A DNA stretch of 21,257 nucleotides, taken from NCBI GenBank assembly GCA_964637365.1, contig CAZWWH010000028.1, positions 1 to 21,257 on the forward strand, written 5' to 3'. The DNA comes from Cryptoclostridium sp964637365 (GTDB taxonomy: Bacteria; Bacillota; Dehalobacteriia; UBA7702). Both the position numbers and the translations under genes were made by a program. This document shows, piece after piece, positions 7,511 to 15,037 of the stretch; the stretch's first letter is position 1; each line of letters starts with the position of its first letter. Under the pieces are notes generated by a model, which was given only the letters and a program-made list of their open reading frames with translations, was not told the origin of the DNA and searched no databases.

Positions 7511-8133
7511 TTATCCCTCCCGGATCACAGCATTTTGCGGACATACATCCATGCAGTTGCTGCAGTGCAGACAATGTTCTTGATGAATAACCGCTTGCGC
7601 ATCCTTAAAGTCAATACAGCTTTGGGGGCAGACTGTCTCACAGGTGCGGCATAGGGTGCAGGCGTTTGTGATGCAATAGCCCTCTTCCTTTTTCTCTACC
7701 GCCCCAAAAGAAAAGGAAGCACGCTCAATCGGTTTCTTGGACAAATCAAACCATTCGCCTCTGCCCTAAAAAGATGAAAAACCGTCAATGACTTTTGGGA
7801 TTCGGCAGTGGGATAAATCTCATTCATATAAGGATTCTTCTCAAACAGATAGGGTAACATTTTATCCCCTAGCTCCCGTACCCTACCTCGAATGGACACA
7901 GCCACGCAGGACATGGTATCTTCTCCATTCATGCCAGTCAGCGCCATATACCCGCGCTCTTTCAGACGGTTGTAAAAGCCTTTACCTTTCGCTGTAAGAA
8001 AGTAAAGTCCACTCTCGTCCGCATCCATCATGTCGATGGCGCAGGTTACGGGCAGCCCGTTATCATCTACAGTGGCGGCAACCGTTGAATGAATTTCTTC
8101 CTGTAAATATTTTAAAAACTCCATTGTGTTCAT
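7511..8133 (-). pseudogene. Flavin-binding (PPOX-like) protein fused to a 2[4Fe-4S] ferredoxin domain, frameshifted
   Basis: The N-terminal part (from MNTMEFLKYL, 8 bases after AAGGGG) is a split-barrel flavin-binding domain of the pyridoxamine-phosphate-oxidase-like family. The C-terminal part has two cluster motifs, CTLCRTCETVCP and CLHCSNCMDVCP. Between them the frame is lost near 7758-7759: adding one G to the GG in GAGGC turns the non-native ending into RAEGEWFDLSKKPIE and gives a single 207-residue redox protein. Genes of this build pass electrons between flavin and iron-sulphur centres; the substrate is unknown. It is the first gene of the macrodomain/sirtuin operon, with only two bases between its stop and the next start. 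Confidence 0.8.
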
Positions 8134-8156
8134 TTTGTACACCCCTTTATGCTTAA

Positions 8157-8185
8157 ATTATACTGCCATCTGTATTCATGGTAAA
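8157..8185 (-). promoter_or_regulatory. Promoter of the ferredoxin-macrodomain-sirtuin operon
   Basis: Minus-strand TTTACC (8180-8185), exactly 17 bases, TATAAT (8157-8162), 23 bases before the ATG at 8133. No other gene start is nearby. Confidence 0.6.
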
Positions 8186-8437
8186 GTAAGCACAATTATG
8201 TGGCATAGTTACCAATAAGAAACTATTAGAAATTTTTAAAGTCAAGCAACAACAAAAATGAGTTATCAATTATTACTTAGACGTGGATTAGTGATAAATA
8301 GAAAATATTGTCTCGTATCCAAACAGGCTAATACCTGATGAGCAAAATTTCCCGACCCTACTGAGCAAGACGATTTTGACAAAGTTACAAGATGAATTCC
8401 CCCTCCACTACGGCAAAATTTCAGAAATGTCAAAGAA

Positions 8438-8484
8438 AAGCACACCTATACTCAACCGTAATCCGGTTGAATATGGGTGCGCTT
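8438..8484 (-). repeat. Long imperfect inverted repeat, terminator-like on the minus strand
   Basis: Arms of 21 bases (8438-8458 and 8464-8484) surround a 5-base loop. Read on the minus strand, 18 pairs are Watson-Crick, two are G-U and one is a mismatch; on the plus strand two become mismatches, so the minus strand is the folding strand. The 3' arm is followed by a short T-rich stretch (TTTTCTTT). It could end transcription coming from gatB or from the lost ATPase gene. Confidence 0.65.
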
Positions 8485-8548
8485 CTTAAGGTTCGCAACA
8501 AACTTTATTGCCTTAAAGATTTAGCGATACTGCAAGTCTAAAACCATT

Positions 8549-8782
8549 TTACCGCAAGAGAAACGGTTTTCTTGCTTCACAAAGCGATAACGATTTTTCG
8601 GTAAGCAGGACGGTATCAAGTTGTCTGTTTTGTAGCGTTTCCAAAATTCTCATGAGATTGGTTTTGCCAGCGCTATTGCGTCCGAGAATTCCACATTTCC
8701 TAGCAGAAGTTATGAGAAATAGATCTTGTAGGGCCTGCTTCCTCTCGTTGCTTTTTGGACGATGTAAAATACCGATTTCCAT
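8549..8782 (-). pseudogene. Fragment of a P-loop ATPase gene
   Basis: A 77-codon frame with a P-loop-like GILGRNSAGKTNLMRIL at residues 32-48. The GKTN form is typical of AAA-type ATP-binding proteins with SMC/ABC-like folds, such as abortive-infection-type ATPases. There is no ribosome binding site, no Walker B, and the residues after the P-loop (QNRQLDTVLL) do not continue in a way I recognise. A full-length protein of this type would be 350-450 residues. Most likely a remnant left after a deletion; the family assignment is tentative. Confidence 0.4.
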
Positions 8783-8834
8783 AAAAATCTATTTTTAAAA
8801 GGTACGCCGTCACCATTTCTCTGATTAAAATTTA

Positions 8835-10262
8835 TTAGGCCAGCATTTCACGGAGGAGCTTGTTGATGGCACCGGGGTCGGCTTTACCTTTGAGTTCTTT
8901 CATACACTGGCCTACCAGGAAGCCGAGGACCTTTTCTTTGCCGCCTTTATATTCTTCCACAGTTTTAGGATTGTTTTCCAGGACCTTGGCCACTGCGTCC
9001 TTCACAAGGTTATCATCGCCTACCATGGCGAGATTGTGTTCCTCTACATAGGCTTTGGGCTCGAGATTATCGTGCCAAACCTCGGCAAAAACTTTTTTGG
9101 CAGTATTGCGGTTGATAATACCGTCCCGCACCATATTGATAATATCGGCCAGTTTGGAAGCGTCCAACAAAAGGTTGAAAGAGTCCTCTTCCCCTTCTTT
9201 GGCCAAACGCATAAAATCCCCCAACAGCCAGTTGGCGACTTCCTTCGGATTGTTGCAAATGCCATTGACTTCCTCAAAATAATCCGCCAAAGCTTTGATG
9301 CCCACGATAATGCCTGCATCGTATTGGGAAAGGCCGTATTTCTCAATATATTGTTCCTTCCGCTCTTTGGGGAGCATGGGAAGGCCTTGGCGGATGGATT
9401 CCTTCCATTCGTCACTGATAACCACAGGAGCCAAATCAGGTTCAGGGAAATAGCGGTAATCCTGGGCGTCCTCCTTAGAACGCATAGCAGCACTCTTGCC
9501 CAAGTTATCATCCCAGCGGCGCGTTTGCTGAATGACCTTGCCGCCGTCCTCTAAGACTTCAATTTGACGTTTCCGCTCCGCTTCAATGGCACGGGCGATG
9601 GCGCGGAAAGAATTCATGTTTTTCATTTCCGTTCTGGTTCCGAATTCTTCTTGACCTTCGGGGCGAACCGAAAGATTGATATCGGCACGGAGAGAACCCT
9701 CCTGCATTTTGCAATCGGATACACCTAGATATTGCAGGATAGATTTAAGATTTTCCAAATAAGCGATAACCTCGGCGGCGCTGCGGAAATCCGGCTCAGA
9801 GACGATTTCAATGAGAGGAACGCCGCAACGATTGTAGTCCGCCATGGTAGCGTCAAAAATAGGGTCGTGAATCAGCTTGCCGGCATCTTCCTCCATATGG
9901 ATCTCATGGATGCCGATTTTTTTCTGAAAACCCTCGCCTTCAATTTCCAAGTAACCGTCGCGGCAAATAGGCAGATACAGTTGGGATACTTGATAGGCTT
10001 TGGGCAAATCAGGATAAAAATAGTTTTTGCGGTCAAATTTACCGTAAGGGGTAATGTTACAGTTGGTGGCAAGTCCCACAGCTACGGCGTATTCCACTAC
10101 TTTTTCATTGAGAACCGGGAGCACGCCGGGCATACCGGTGCAGATGGGACAGCAATGGGTATTGGGATCACCGCCGAACTCTGTGGTACAGGAGCAGAAA
10201 ATCTTCGTTTTGGTGGCAAGCTCTACATGAACTTCCAGCCCGATGACCATTTCGTATTTCAT
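8835..10262 (-). CDS. gatB: Aspartyl/glutamyl-tRNA(Asn/Gln) amidotransferase subunit B
   Basis: A 475-residue tRNA-binding and kinase subunit of the GatCAB complex. It activates the side chain of misacylated Glu-tRNA(Gln) or Asp-tRNA(Asn) with ATP and receives ammonia from GatA. The N-terminus MKYEMVIGLEVHVEL, the zinc-type cysteines FCSC and CCPIC (about residues 23-41), YFYPDLPKAYQVSQ and the conserved LRADINLS mark the family. The C-terminal helical/YqeY-like tail (from about 330) is present to the end. It starts one base after the gatA stop with AAAGGAG upstream. Its presence implies that the cell makes Gln-tRNA and/or Asn-tRNA indirectly, using glutamine as nitrogen donor. Confidence 0.97.
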   Translation of the reverse strand: MKYEMVIGLEVHVELATKTKIFCSCTTEFGGDPNTHCCPICTGMPGVLPVLNEKVVEYAVAVGLATNCNITPYGKFDRKNYFYPDLPKAYQVSQLYLPICRDGYLEIEGEGFQKKIGIHEIHMEEDAGKLIHDPIFDATMADYNRCGVPLIEIVSEPDFRSAAEVIAYLENLKSILQYLGVSDCKMQEGSLRADINLSVRPEGQEEFGTRTEMKNMNSFRAIARAIEAERKRQIEVLEDGGKVIQQTRRWDDNLGKSAAMRSKEDAQDYRYFPEPDLAPVVISDEWKESIRQGLPMLPKERKEQYIEKYGLSQYDAGIIVGIKALADYFEEVNGICNNPKEVANWLLGDFMRLAKEGEEDSFNLLLDASKLADIINMVRDGIINRNTAKKVFAEVWHDNLEPKAYVEEHNLAMVGDDNLVKDAVAKVLENNPKTVEEYKGGKEKVLGFLVGQCMKELKGKADPGAINKLLREMLA

Positions 10263-10263
10263 A

Positions 10264-11739
10264 TTATTCCGCTCCTTTCATAGCAATTTCCGGCACTTGC
10301 TTGTGATAATCCGTCAGTTGCTGGTAGCCATTGGCGGCCCGCAATACAGTAGCGTCATTGAAGGCCTTGCCGATCATCTGGAAACCTACAGGAAGACCGT
10401 TGGAATCAAAGCCGCAGGGCATAGAAATACCGGGAAGACCTGCCAGGTTTACGGAAACCGTATAGATATCACTCAAATACATTTTTAGAGGGTCTTTCAG
10501 ACTTTCTCCAATTTTAGGCGCCGTGGTGGGAGCTACGGGACCTAAAATCACATCATATTTATCAAAAGCCTCGTCAAAGGACTTTTTAATCAGGGCCTTG
10601 ACTTGTAGAGCCTTGTTATAATAAGCGTCGTAATAACCGCTGGAAAGAGCAAAAGCTCCCAGCATGATACGTTTTTTCACTTCGCTGCCAAAACCTTCGG
10701 TACGGGTTTTTAAGTAAAGGTCACGAAGGCCCTCGGCATCTTCGGAGCGATAGCCGTATTTCACGCCGTCATAGCGGGACAGGTTGGAGCTGGCTTCGGC
10801 GGAGGCGATGATATAGTAAGCGGGAACAGCATATTCCACCATGGAAAGCTGAAATTCCTCCACTTCGGCGCCATTGTCCGCCAAGACTTTGGCCGCAGCC
10901 ATAACTTTTTCTTTGACCTCATTGTCGAGACCTTCTCCAAAGTAAGAAGTGGGAATCCCAACCTTTAAGCCTTTGAGGCCATCATCAATATGCTCCATCA
11001 TCAATTCTTCCATTCCTATAGAGGTAGAATCCTTGACATCTTTACCCATAATAAGATCAAGAATGGCGGCGCAGTCCTTGGCAGTGGGAGCCAAAGGCCC
11101 CATCTGATCCAAAGAGGAACCGTAAGCGATCAGACCGAAACGGGAAACACTGCCATAAGTGGGCTTCATCCCGGTAACGCCGCAGTAAGAAGCCGGCTGA
11201 CGGATAGAGCCGCCGGTATCAGAGCCGATGGCAAAAGGCACTTCACGAGCACCAACTGCGGCAGCGCTGCCACCGCTGGAACCGCCGGGAACATGATCGG
11301 TATTCCAGGGGTTGCCAGTGACGCCGCCAAAGGAGGTTTCCGTAGTACTGCCCATAGCAAACTCATCCATATTGGTTTTCCCTACAATAACATTACCGGC
11401 ATCCTTCAATTTTGTGACCAAAGTAGCATCATAGGGAGGAACAAAGCCACCCAAGATTTTGGACGCACAGGTGGTCTCCAAGCTCATAGTGCAGATGTTA
11501 TCCTTGATGCCGTAGGGCACGCCAGCCAATGGACCGTTCAGAGAGCCATCGTTGATTTTAGCCTGGACGGCAGCGGCTTCTTTCATAGCGTATTCTTTTT
11601 CTGTACGAAGGAACGCCGAAACATCACCGTCCATGGTAGCAATGCGGTCGAGATAGTAAGTGGTGACTTCCTCAACGCCGATTTCTTTTTCTTTGATTTT
11701 GGCCCCTAATTCCAGAGGAGTTAATTGATACATTGTCAT
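10264..11739 (-). CDS. gatA: Aspartyl/glutamyl-tRNA(Asn/Gln) amidotransferase subunit A
   Basis: A 491-residue amidase-signature glutaminase that releases ammonia from glutamine for transfer to misacylated tRNA bound by GatB. The Ser-cis-Ser-Lys triad is visible at the expected places: Lys79 in PYGIKDN, Ser154 in GGSSGGSAA and Ser178 in GSDTGGSIRQP. Length and motif spacing are normal. The start has GAGGAGG five bases upstream. It lies 10 bases after gatC and one base before gatB in the usual C-A-B order. Confidence 0.97.
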   Translation of the reverse strand: MTMYQLTPLELGAKIKEKEIGVEEVTTYYLDRIATMDGDVSAFLRTEKEYAMKEAAAVQAKINDGSLNGPLAGVPYGIKDNICTMSLETTCASKILGGFVPPYDATLVTKLKDAGNVIVGKTNMDEFAMGSTTETSFGGVTGNPWNTDHVPGGSSGGSAAAVGAREVPFAIGSDTGGSIRQPASYCGVTGMKPTYGSVSRFGLIAYGSSLDQMGPLAPTAKDCAAILDLIMGKDVKDSTSIGMEELMMEHIDDGLKGLKVGIPTSYFGEGLDNEVKEKVMAAAKVLADNGAEVEEFQLSMVEYAVPAYYIIASAEASSNLSRYDGVKYGYRSEDAEGLRDLYLKTRTEGFGSEVKKRIMLGAFALSSGYYDAYYNKALQVKALIKKSFDEAFDKYDVILGPVAPTTAPKIGESLKDPLKMYLSDIYTVSVNLAGLPGISMPCGFDSNGLPVGFQMIGKAFNDATVLRAANGYQQLTDYHKQVPEIAMKGAE

Positions 11740-11749
11740 ATAAGCCTCC

Positions 11750-12037
11750 TCATTCTACGGTTTTGGGCACGCGAAACGCGCCGTCGCTATTGTCGGGCGC
11801 ATTGGCCAAAATGGTTTCACGGTCGTAAGACGGCCTTACCTCATCCTTGCGGAACACATTGGTCACAGGAAGCACATGAGACATAGGTTCCACGCCGGTG
11901 GTGTCAAGCTGATTCAAAATGTCCATATAATCGATGATTTTGCCGATTTCATCTTTGATTTTCGCCTTTTCATCATCGCTGAGAGAAAGACGAGCCAAAG
12001 AAGAAACGTATTCGATCAAATCGTCGGTAATTTTCAT
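11750..12037 (-). CDS. gatC: Aspartyl/glutamyl-tRNA(Asn/Gln) amidotransferase subunit C
   Basis: A 95-residue subunit that wraps around GatA and stabilises the GatA-GatB complex. The N-terminal helical part (VSSLARLSLSDDEK, then IIDYMDILNQLDTTGVEP) and the closing FRVPKTVE are family hallmarks. AAGGAGACGATC precedes the ATG. The gap to hisF upstream is 28 bases with no terminator visible, so read-through from the hisHF genes is likely. Confidence 0.95.
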   Translation of the reverse strand: MKITDDLIEYVSSLARLSLSDDEKAKIKDEIGKIIDYMDILNQLDTTGVEPMSHVLPVTNVFRKDEVRPSYDRETILANAPDNSDGAFRVPKTVE

Positions 12038-12065
12038 GATCGTCTCCTTAATGTATATTGTTATG

Positions 12066-12860
12066 TTATTTTAAATAGGGCCGCACAGGGATCCCTTTGG
12101 CAATCAAAACATCTTTAATTTCAGATACGTGGTAATTCTTGGGAAGCAAAGGCGAATACAGCATGGAACTGATAATCGCGGCAGAAGCGCCTGTTTTCAG
12201 GAAAGCGTCAGCAATGTGATCGGGATTTCCCGCGCCACCAGAAGCAATGACGGGAATGTTCACATGGTCGGAAATCAACTTGGTGATTTCAAGATCGTAT
12301 CCCTCGTGGGTGCCGTCTTGGTCAATGCTGTTAATACAAAGTTCTCCCGCGCCCCGGGCCTCCCCTTCTTTGGCCCATTCCAGAGCATCCATACCGGTGA
12401 AGGTACGGGCACCGTCAATGGCAATTTCATATCCCGAAGGAATTTTTTCGGTTTTTTCTACCCGTTTCACCTGCATACTCAAGATGATGCACTGAGTTCC
12501 GAAGGCTTTGGCTCCTTCGTTAATAATATTGGGATTCCGCACGGCCATGGAGTCAATGCTGATTTTTTCTGCACCGGCTTTTAATACCTGGTACATATCA
12601 TTCAAATCTCGAATGCCGCCGCCGACGGAAAAGGGCACAAAAACATTTTTAGCCACCATACGAACGGCGTCAAGGTCAATGGGCTTTTTCTCGGCGCTGG
12701 CGGTAATGTCATAAAACAGAATTTCATCAATTTGGTCTTCATAAATACGGCGGGCAATTTCTTCTGCCGTACCGATATCAAAATTATCCTGGAATTTATG
12801 GGCCTTGGTCACCATGCCGTCGCGCATATCGAAACAGGCCAGCAAACGTTTGGTCAGCAT
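12066..12860 (-). CDS. hisF: HisF-like cyclase subunit lacking catalytic Asp130
   Basis: A 264-residue TIM-barrel protein of the HisF family, which normally uses HisH-derived ammonia to convert PRFAR to imidazole glycerol phosphate and AICAR. By direct residue count against the well-studied Thermotoga HisF, Asp11 (ACFDMRDG), Lys19, Asp51 and the ammonia-gate residues Arg5, Glu46, Lys99 and Glu167 are all present. However, position 130, the second catalytic Asp (usual context IDAKR), is Gln here (SMQVKR). Phosphate-binding loops (VGGGIR, ASGGAG) look intact. hisF overlaps hisH by 7 bases (ATGCTGA). No other histidine genes are in the window. It may be a divergent HisF, or a paralogue making a different amidated product. 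Confidence 0.85.
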   Translation of the reverse strand: MLTKRLLACFDMRDGMVTKAHKFQDNFDIGTAEEIARRIYEDQIDEILFYDITASAEKKPIDLDAVRMVAKNVFVPFSVGGGIRDLNDMYQVLKAGAEKISIDSMAVRNPNIINEGAKAFGTQCIILSMQVKRVEKTEKIPSGYEIAIDGARTFTGMDALEWAKEGEARGAGELCINSIDQDGTHEGYDLEITKLISDHVNIPVIASGGAGNPDHIADAFLKTGASAAIISSMLYSPLLPKNYHVSEIKDVLIAKGIPVRPYLK

Positions 12861-13477
12861 GATGCTCCCTCCTCTGCGATTTTGGTAAAATTCTCGATGA
12901 TTTTCAATCCCAGAGGCCCACTTTTTTCAGCATGGAACTGGGCTGCAAAAATATTATCATGCTGTACCATGCAGCAAAATTCACCGTCATAATCGGTCAC
13001 AGCCAGGATATCATCGCTGTTTTCAGGAACCACATGATAGGAATTCACATAATAAAAATGGCCCGAGGCCCCCAAACCTTCTACCAAACGGTGATTTTTA
13101 CGAAAAACCACTTCATTCCATCCCATTTGTGGCACACGGACTTTGGTATCGTCAAAACGCTCCACACGTCCCTTCAACCAACCAAGACAGGGGACGTCGC
13201 CCTCTTCGCTAAATTCAAAAAGAATCTGCATCCCAATACAAATCCCCAGAAAAGGAACTTTTGCATTGAGCACTTTTTCTTCCAACGCCTCAATCATACC
13301 CATTTCCTGTAGAGAACTTAGTGTAGCATCTGCAGAACCAACGCCAGGAAGCACAATGCCGGAAACGACGCTCAGTTCCCCGGGAGATGTTACCATTTTC
13401 ACATCGTGACCTAATTTTTGAAAGGCATTAAATACACTCGGTGCGTTCCCTGCCTTATAATCGATAACTCCGATCAT
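12854..13477 (-). CDS. hisH: HisH-type glutamine amidotransferase subunit
   Basis: A 207-residue class I glutaminase partner of HisF. The catalytic triad is visible: Cys80 in LGICIGMQ, His182 and Glu184 in AQFHAEKSGPLG. The oxyanion loop PGVG and the interface motif PQMGWN are present, slightly changed from the usual PHMGWN. The N-terminus DYKAGNAPSV replaces the common DYGAGNLRSV. It should deliver ammonia through the HisF barrel, whose gate residues are conserved. AAAGGTGG precedes the ATG and the HD gene ends 15 bases upstream. The substitutions parallel those in its HisF partner, suggesting that the pair evolved together. Confidence 0.9.
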   Translation of the reverse strand: MIGVIDYKAGNAPSVFNAFQKLGHDVKMVTSPGELSVVSGIVLPGVGSADATLSSLQEMGMIEALEEKVLNAKVPFLGICIGMQILFEFSEEGDVPCLGWLKGRVERFDDTKVRVPQMGWNEVVFRKNHRLVEGLGASGHFYYVNSYHVVPENSDDILAVTDYDGEFCCMVQHDNIFAAQFHAEKSGPLGLKIIENFTKIAEEGASC

Positions 13478-13492
13478 AATATCAATCCACCT

Positions 13493-14116
13493 TTATCTGC
13501 TGATCGTCAGCGCCTGAAAGCGCCTTATATACTCATCTTCTACCTCCGCCATATCACGGAAAGCAAGAGGATGCTCCTTCCTTAAATGGTATTCTTTGTG
13601 AAAACCGCCGGAAATATGAAGATTCTCAAATTCATAATACATCATATCATCATCAATCTCACGAAGCATCTTTTTCTCTTCCTTCTCAAAATTAAAAATA
13701 CCAAAGGCTTCGAACAGGATATCATTCAAATGGTTCTCAATCTCTCGATATTGAGTTATCCCGGCTTTCACCGGACGTGTTAAATCTGAAAGATAAGCCT
13801 CAGAAGCATCATGAAGCAAAAGTGCCAGCTGCATTCTGCGAGAATACCCCCGCGCCTCAGCCTCATAAGAACAATTCAGGCAATGCTGAGCCACACTGTA
13901 AAACGTGGTGAAATGACCATTGGCTCTGGTCATCAGGGATAGGGCGTGGGCAATGTCTGAAATACGAAAATCCTCTTTACGAGGATTCAAGGGATACATG
14001 ACTACATTTGTATAGGTACGAATCGGCTCCAAATGAAGCCCATTTTCATCTGATGTCTCTTTTGGGGAATTTATTTCGGTTTTCGATTCTTGCTTCATTT
14101 TTTCCTTCTCTTCCAT
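13493..14116 (-). CDS. HD-domain phosphohydrolase (YfbR-like)
   Basis: A 207-residue protein with a polar, probably flexible N-terminus (residues 1-30) and an HD domain: His78 in SVAQHCLN, the His102-Asp103 pair in LLHDASEAYLSD and a downstream Asp111. This pattern is shared with 5'-deoxynucleotidases of the YfbR type, so hydrolysis of a nucleoside monophosphate is the best guess; the substrate is not proven. GATGAGGT lies upstream of the first ATG, and a second ATG at codon 7 has AAGGA before it and could be used instead. It lies between the ANTAR regulator (14 bases upstream) and hisH (15 bases downstream), and looks co-transcribed with both. Confidence 0.8.
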   Translation of the reverse strand: MEEKEKMKQESKTEINSPKETSDENGLHLEPIRTYTNVVMYPLNPRKEDFRISDIAHALSLMTRANGHFTTFYSVAQHCLNCSYEAEARGYSRRMQLALLLHDASEAYLSDLTRPVKAGITQYREIENHLNDILFEAFGIFNFEKEEKKMLREIDDDMMYYEFENLHISGGFHKEYHLRKEHPLAFRDMAEVEDEYIRRFQALTISR

Positions 14117-14130
14117 ATTTCATACCTCAT

Positions 14131-14691
14131 CTAATAAACAGCCAAAATCCGTTCGGCGATTTGGCGTTTTGTCAAACGCAGGTTCATCGCCTCTTTTTCA
14201 ATATAATGATGGGCTTCTTCTTCTGTCATTCCCTTTTCCGCCACCAAAACACATTTTGCTTTACAGATGACTTTTAATTCATCCAAGGATTTTAAAAGCT
14301 GACGGTTCTTTTCTTTTAAAGCCATGATACGATGCTGGGCGCTGCGGGCATAGCGTACAGCGTCGTGAAAGGTTTGTCGATTCAGTGGCTTTGTTAGTAC
14401 ATAGATCCCTTTCTCCGTACCAAAGCGACCAAAAATCTCTTCACTTCCCGCTTTAATAATCACCAAAACGGCAGAGTCAGTTTCAGCTATTTGAAAAGCC
14501 AATTCCCGACCAGTTTCATCCGCCAGCGGCATGTTAATGATGACCATCTGATATGCGCTATTAATTAACTTTCTTCGCGCCTCTGAAGCCGAGAGAACCG
14601 ATTCAACTCCGGTATAACCAGCAGACTGAAGCAAATTCTTTAGTACAACGGTTCCTTTTTCCGCGCCAGAAGCAATGAGAACTTTATCCAA
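14131..14691 (-). CDS. ANTAR-domain RNA-binding antiterminator with degenerate receiver
   Basis: A 186-residue regulator. Residues 1-115 are a response-regulator-type receiver in which the phosphorylated Asp is replaced by Asn53 (VIINMPLADETG), although the later Lys-Pro (101-102) is kept. A coiled coil (about 117-137) leads to the ANTAR domain (about 138-186), with the typical GMTEEEAHHYIEKEAM and RQIAERIL. ANTAR proteins bind paired hexaloop RNA hairpins and stop terminators from forming. The start is TTG, 4 bases after GAGGTG; no other start fits. The divergent neighbour glnN has a leader terminator overlapped by an ANTAR-like hairpin, so glnN is the obvious target. The Asn suggests control by something other than phosphorylation. 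Confidence 0.92.
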   Translation of the reverse strand: MDKVLIASGAEKGTVVLKNLLQSAGYTGVESVLSASEARRKLINSAYQMVIINMPLADETGRELAFQIAETDSAVLVIIKAGSEEIFGRFGTEKGIYVLTKPLNRQTFHDAVRYARSAQHRIMALKEKNRQLLKSLDELKVICKAKCVLVAEKGMTEEEAHHYIEKEAMNLRLTKRQIAERILAVY

Positions 14692-14975
14692 GAGACACCT
14701 CTGATTGAGAAATTATAAACATTATACACTATAATTGAGAAAAAAACTATGACATTTTGCTTGCTTTCATAAAAATTTTTTCAATTTTGCTTACGATTCC
14801 TCTGCTTCTTCTACTCTATATTACGTAGTGCAGAGATTTTTTGAACCTTCTTTCCTAATAGATAACGATTTTCATTAATAAGTCAAAATAGAAAAAGAAT
14901 TCAGACAAGCTAATCTCAAAAAATAGAGTAAATTTCCTTTCAATGACATTAGAATAAAAATATTTGAAAAAAGTA
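14692..14975. other. A+T-rich divergent intergenic region between the ANTAR gene and glnN
   Basis: No gene is seen in these 284 bases. On the minus strand two TATAAT hexamers (14712-14717 and 14721-14726) stand 20-35 bases before the ANTAR start, but neither has a convincing -35 box, so the promoter of the ANTAR-to-gatB operon is only a guess. The rest is A/T tracts without hairpins that I could recognise. Confidence 0.4.
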
Positions 14976-15004
14976 TTGCATTTTCTGAAAGAGTCTGTTA
15001 TAAT
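14976..15004 (+). promoter_or_regulatory. Sigma-A promoter of glnN
   Basis: TTGCAT (14976-14981), exactly 17 bases, TATAAT (14999-15004). Transcription should start near 15011, giving a leader of about 95 nt before the glnN ATG. Confidence 0.8.
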
Positions 15005-15023
15005 ATATTCAAGTTGATAAAGT

Positions 15024-15037
15024 CAGCAATGAGGCTG
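15024..15037 (+). promoter_or_regulatory. ANTAR-type hexaloop antiterminator hairpin in the glnN leader
   Basis: CAGC (15024-15027) and GCTG (15034-15037) enclose the six-base loop AATGAG, which has A at position 1 and G at position 4, the two loop bases ANTAR proteins are known to require. The 3' strand of this hairpin is also the 5' base of the terminator stem, so both cannot form together. The usual second hexaloop hairpin is not evident; a competing weaker fold (GTTGAT/AGCAAT around AAAGTC, also A1 and G4) shares bases with this one. Confidence 0.65.

Larger units (their letters stand above)
8186..8834. other. Gene-poor scar between the sirtuin operon and gatB
   Basis: About 650 bases with no intact gene. 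It holds the long inverted repeat at 8438-8484, a P-loop fragment at 8549-8782, and otherwise A+T-rich sequence with stops in all frames that I could not assign. It most likely marks the boundary where accessory DNA was inserted next to, and partly deleted from, the conserved gat region. Confidence 0.5.

Noticed and set aside
8186..8540. Possible CRISPR or tandem repeat in the gene-poor stretch
   Set aside because: Only one inverted repeat is present; no regularly spaced direct repeats were seen.
9036..10283. Two long plus-strand frames opposite gatB
   Set aside because: GatB is full length and conserved; no start signal or recognisable domain on the plus strand.
10990..11709. 239-codon plus-strand frame opposite gatA
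   Set aside because: GatA on the other strand has all catalytic residues and correct length; the opposite frame is a by-product of its codon use.
12066..12860. Reading HisF as a sugar-amidation (WbuZ/HisF2-type) protein
   Set aside because: No N-acetyl sugar amidotransferase or polysaccharide genes are nearby, and the sequence near Asp11 differs from the HisF2 type as I remember it; kept as HisF-like instead.
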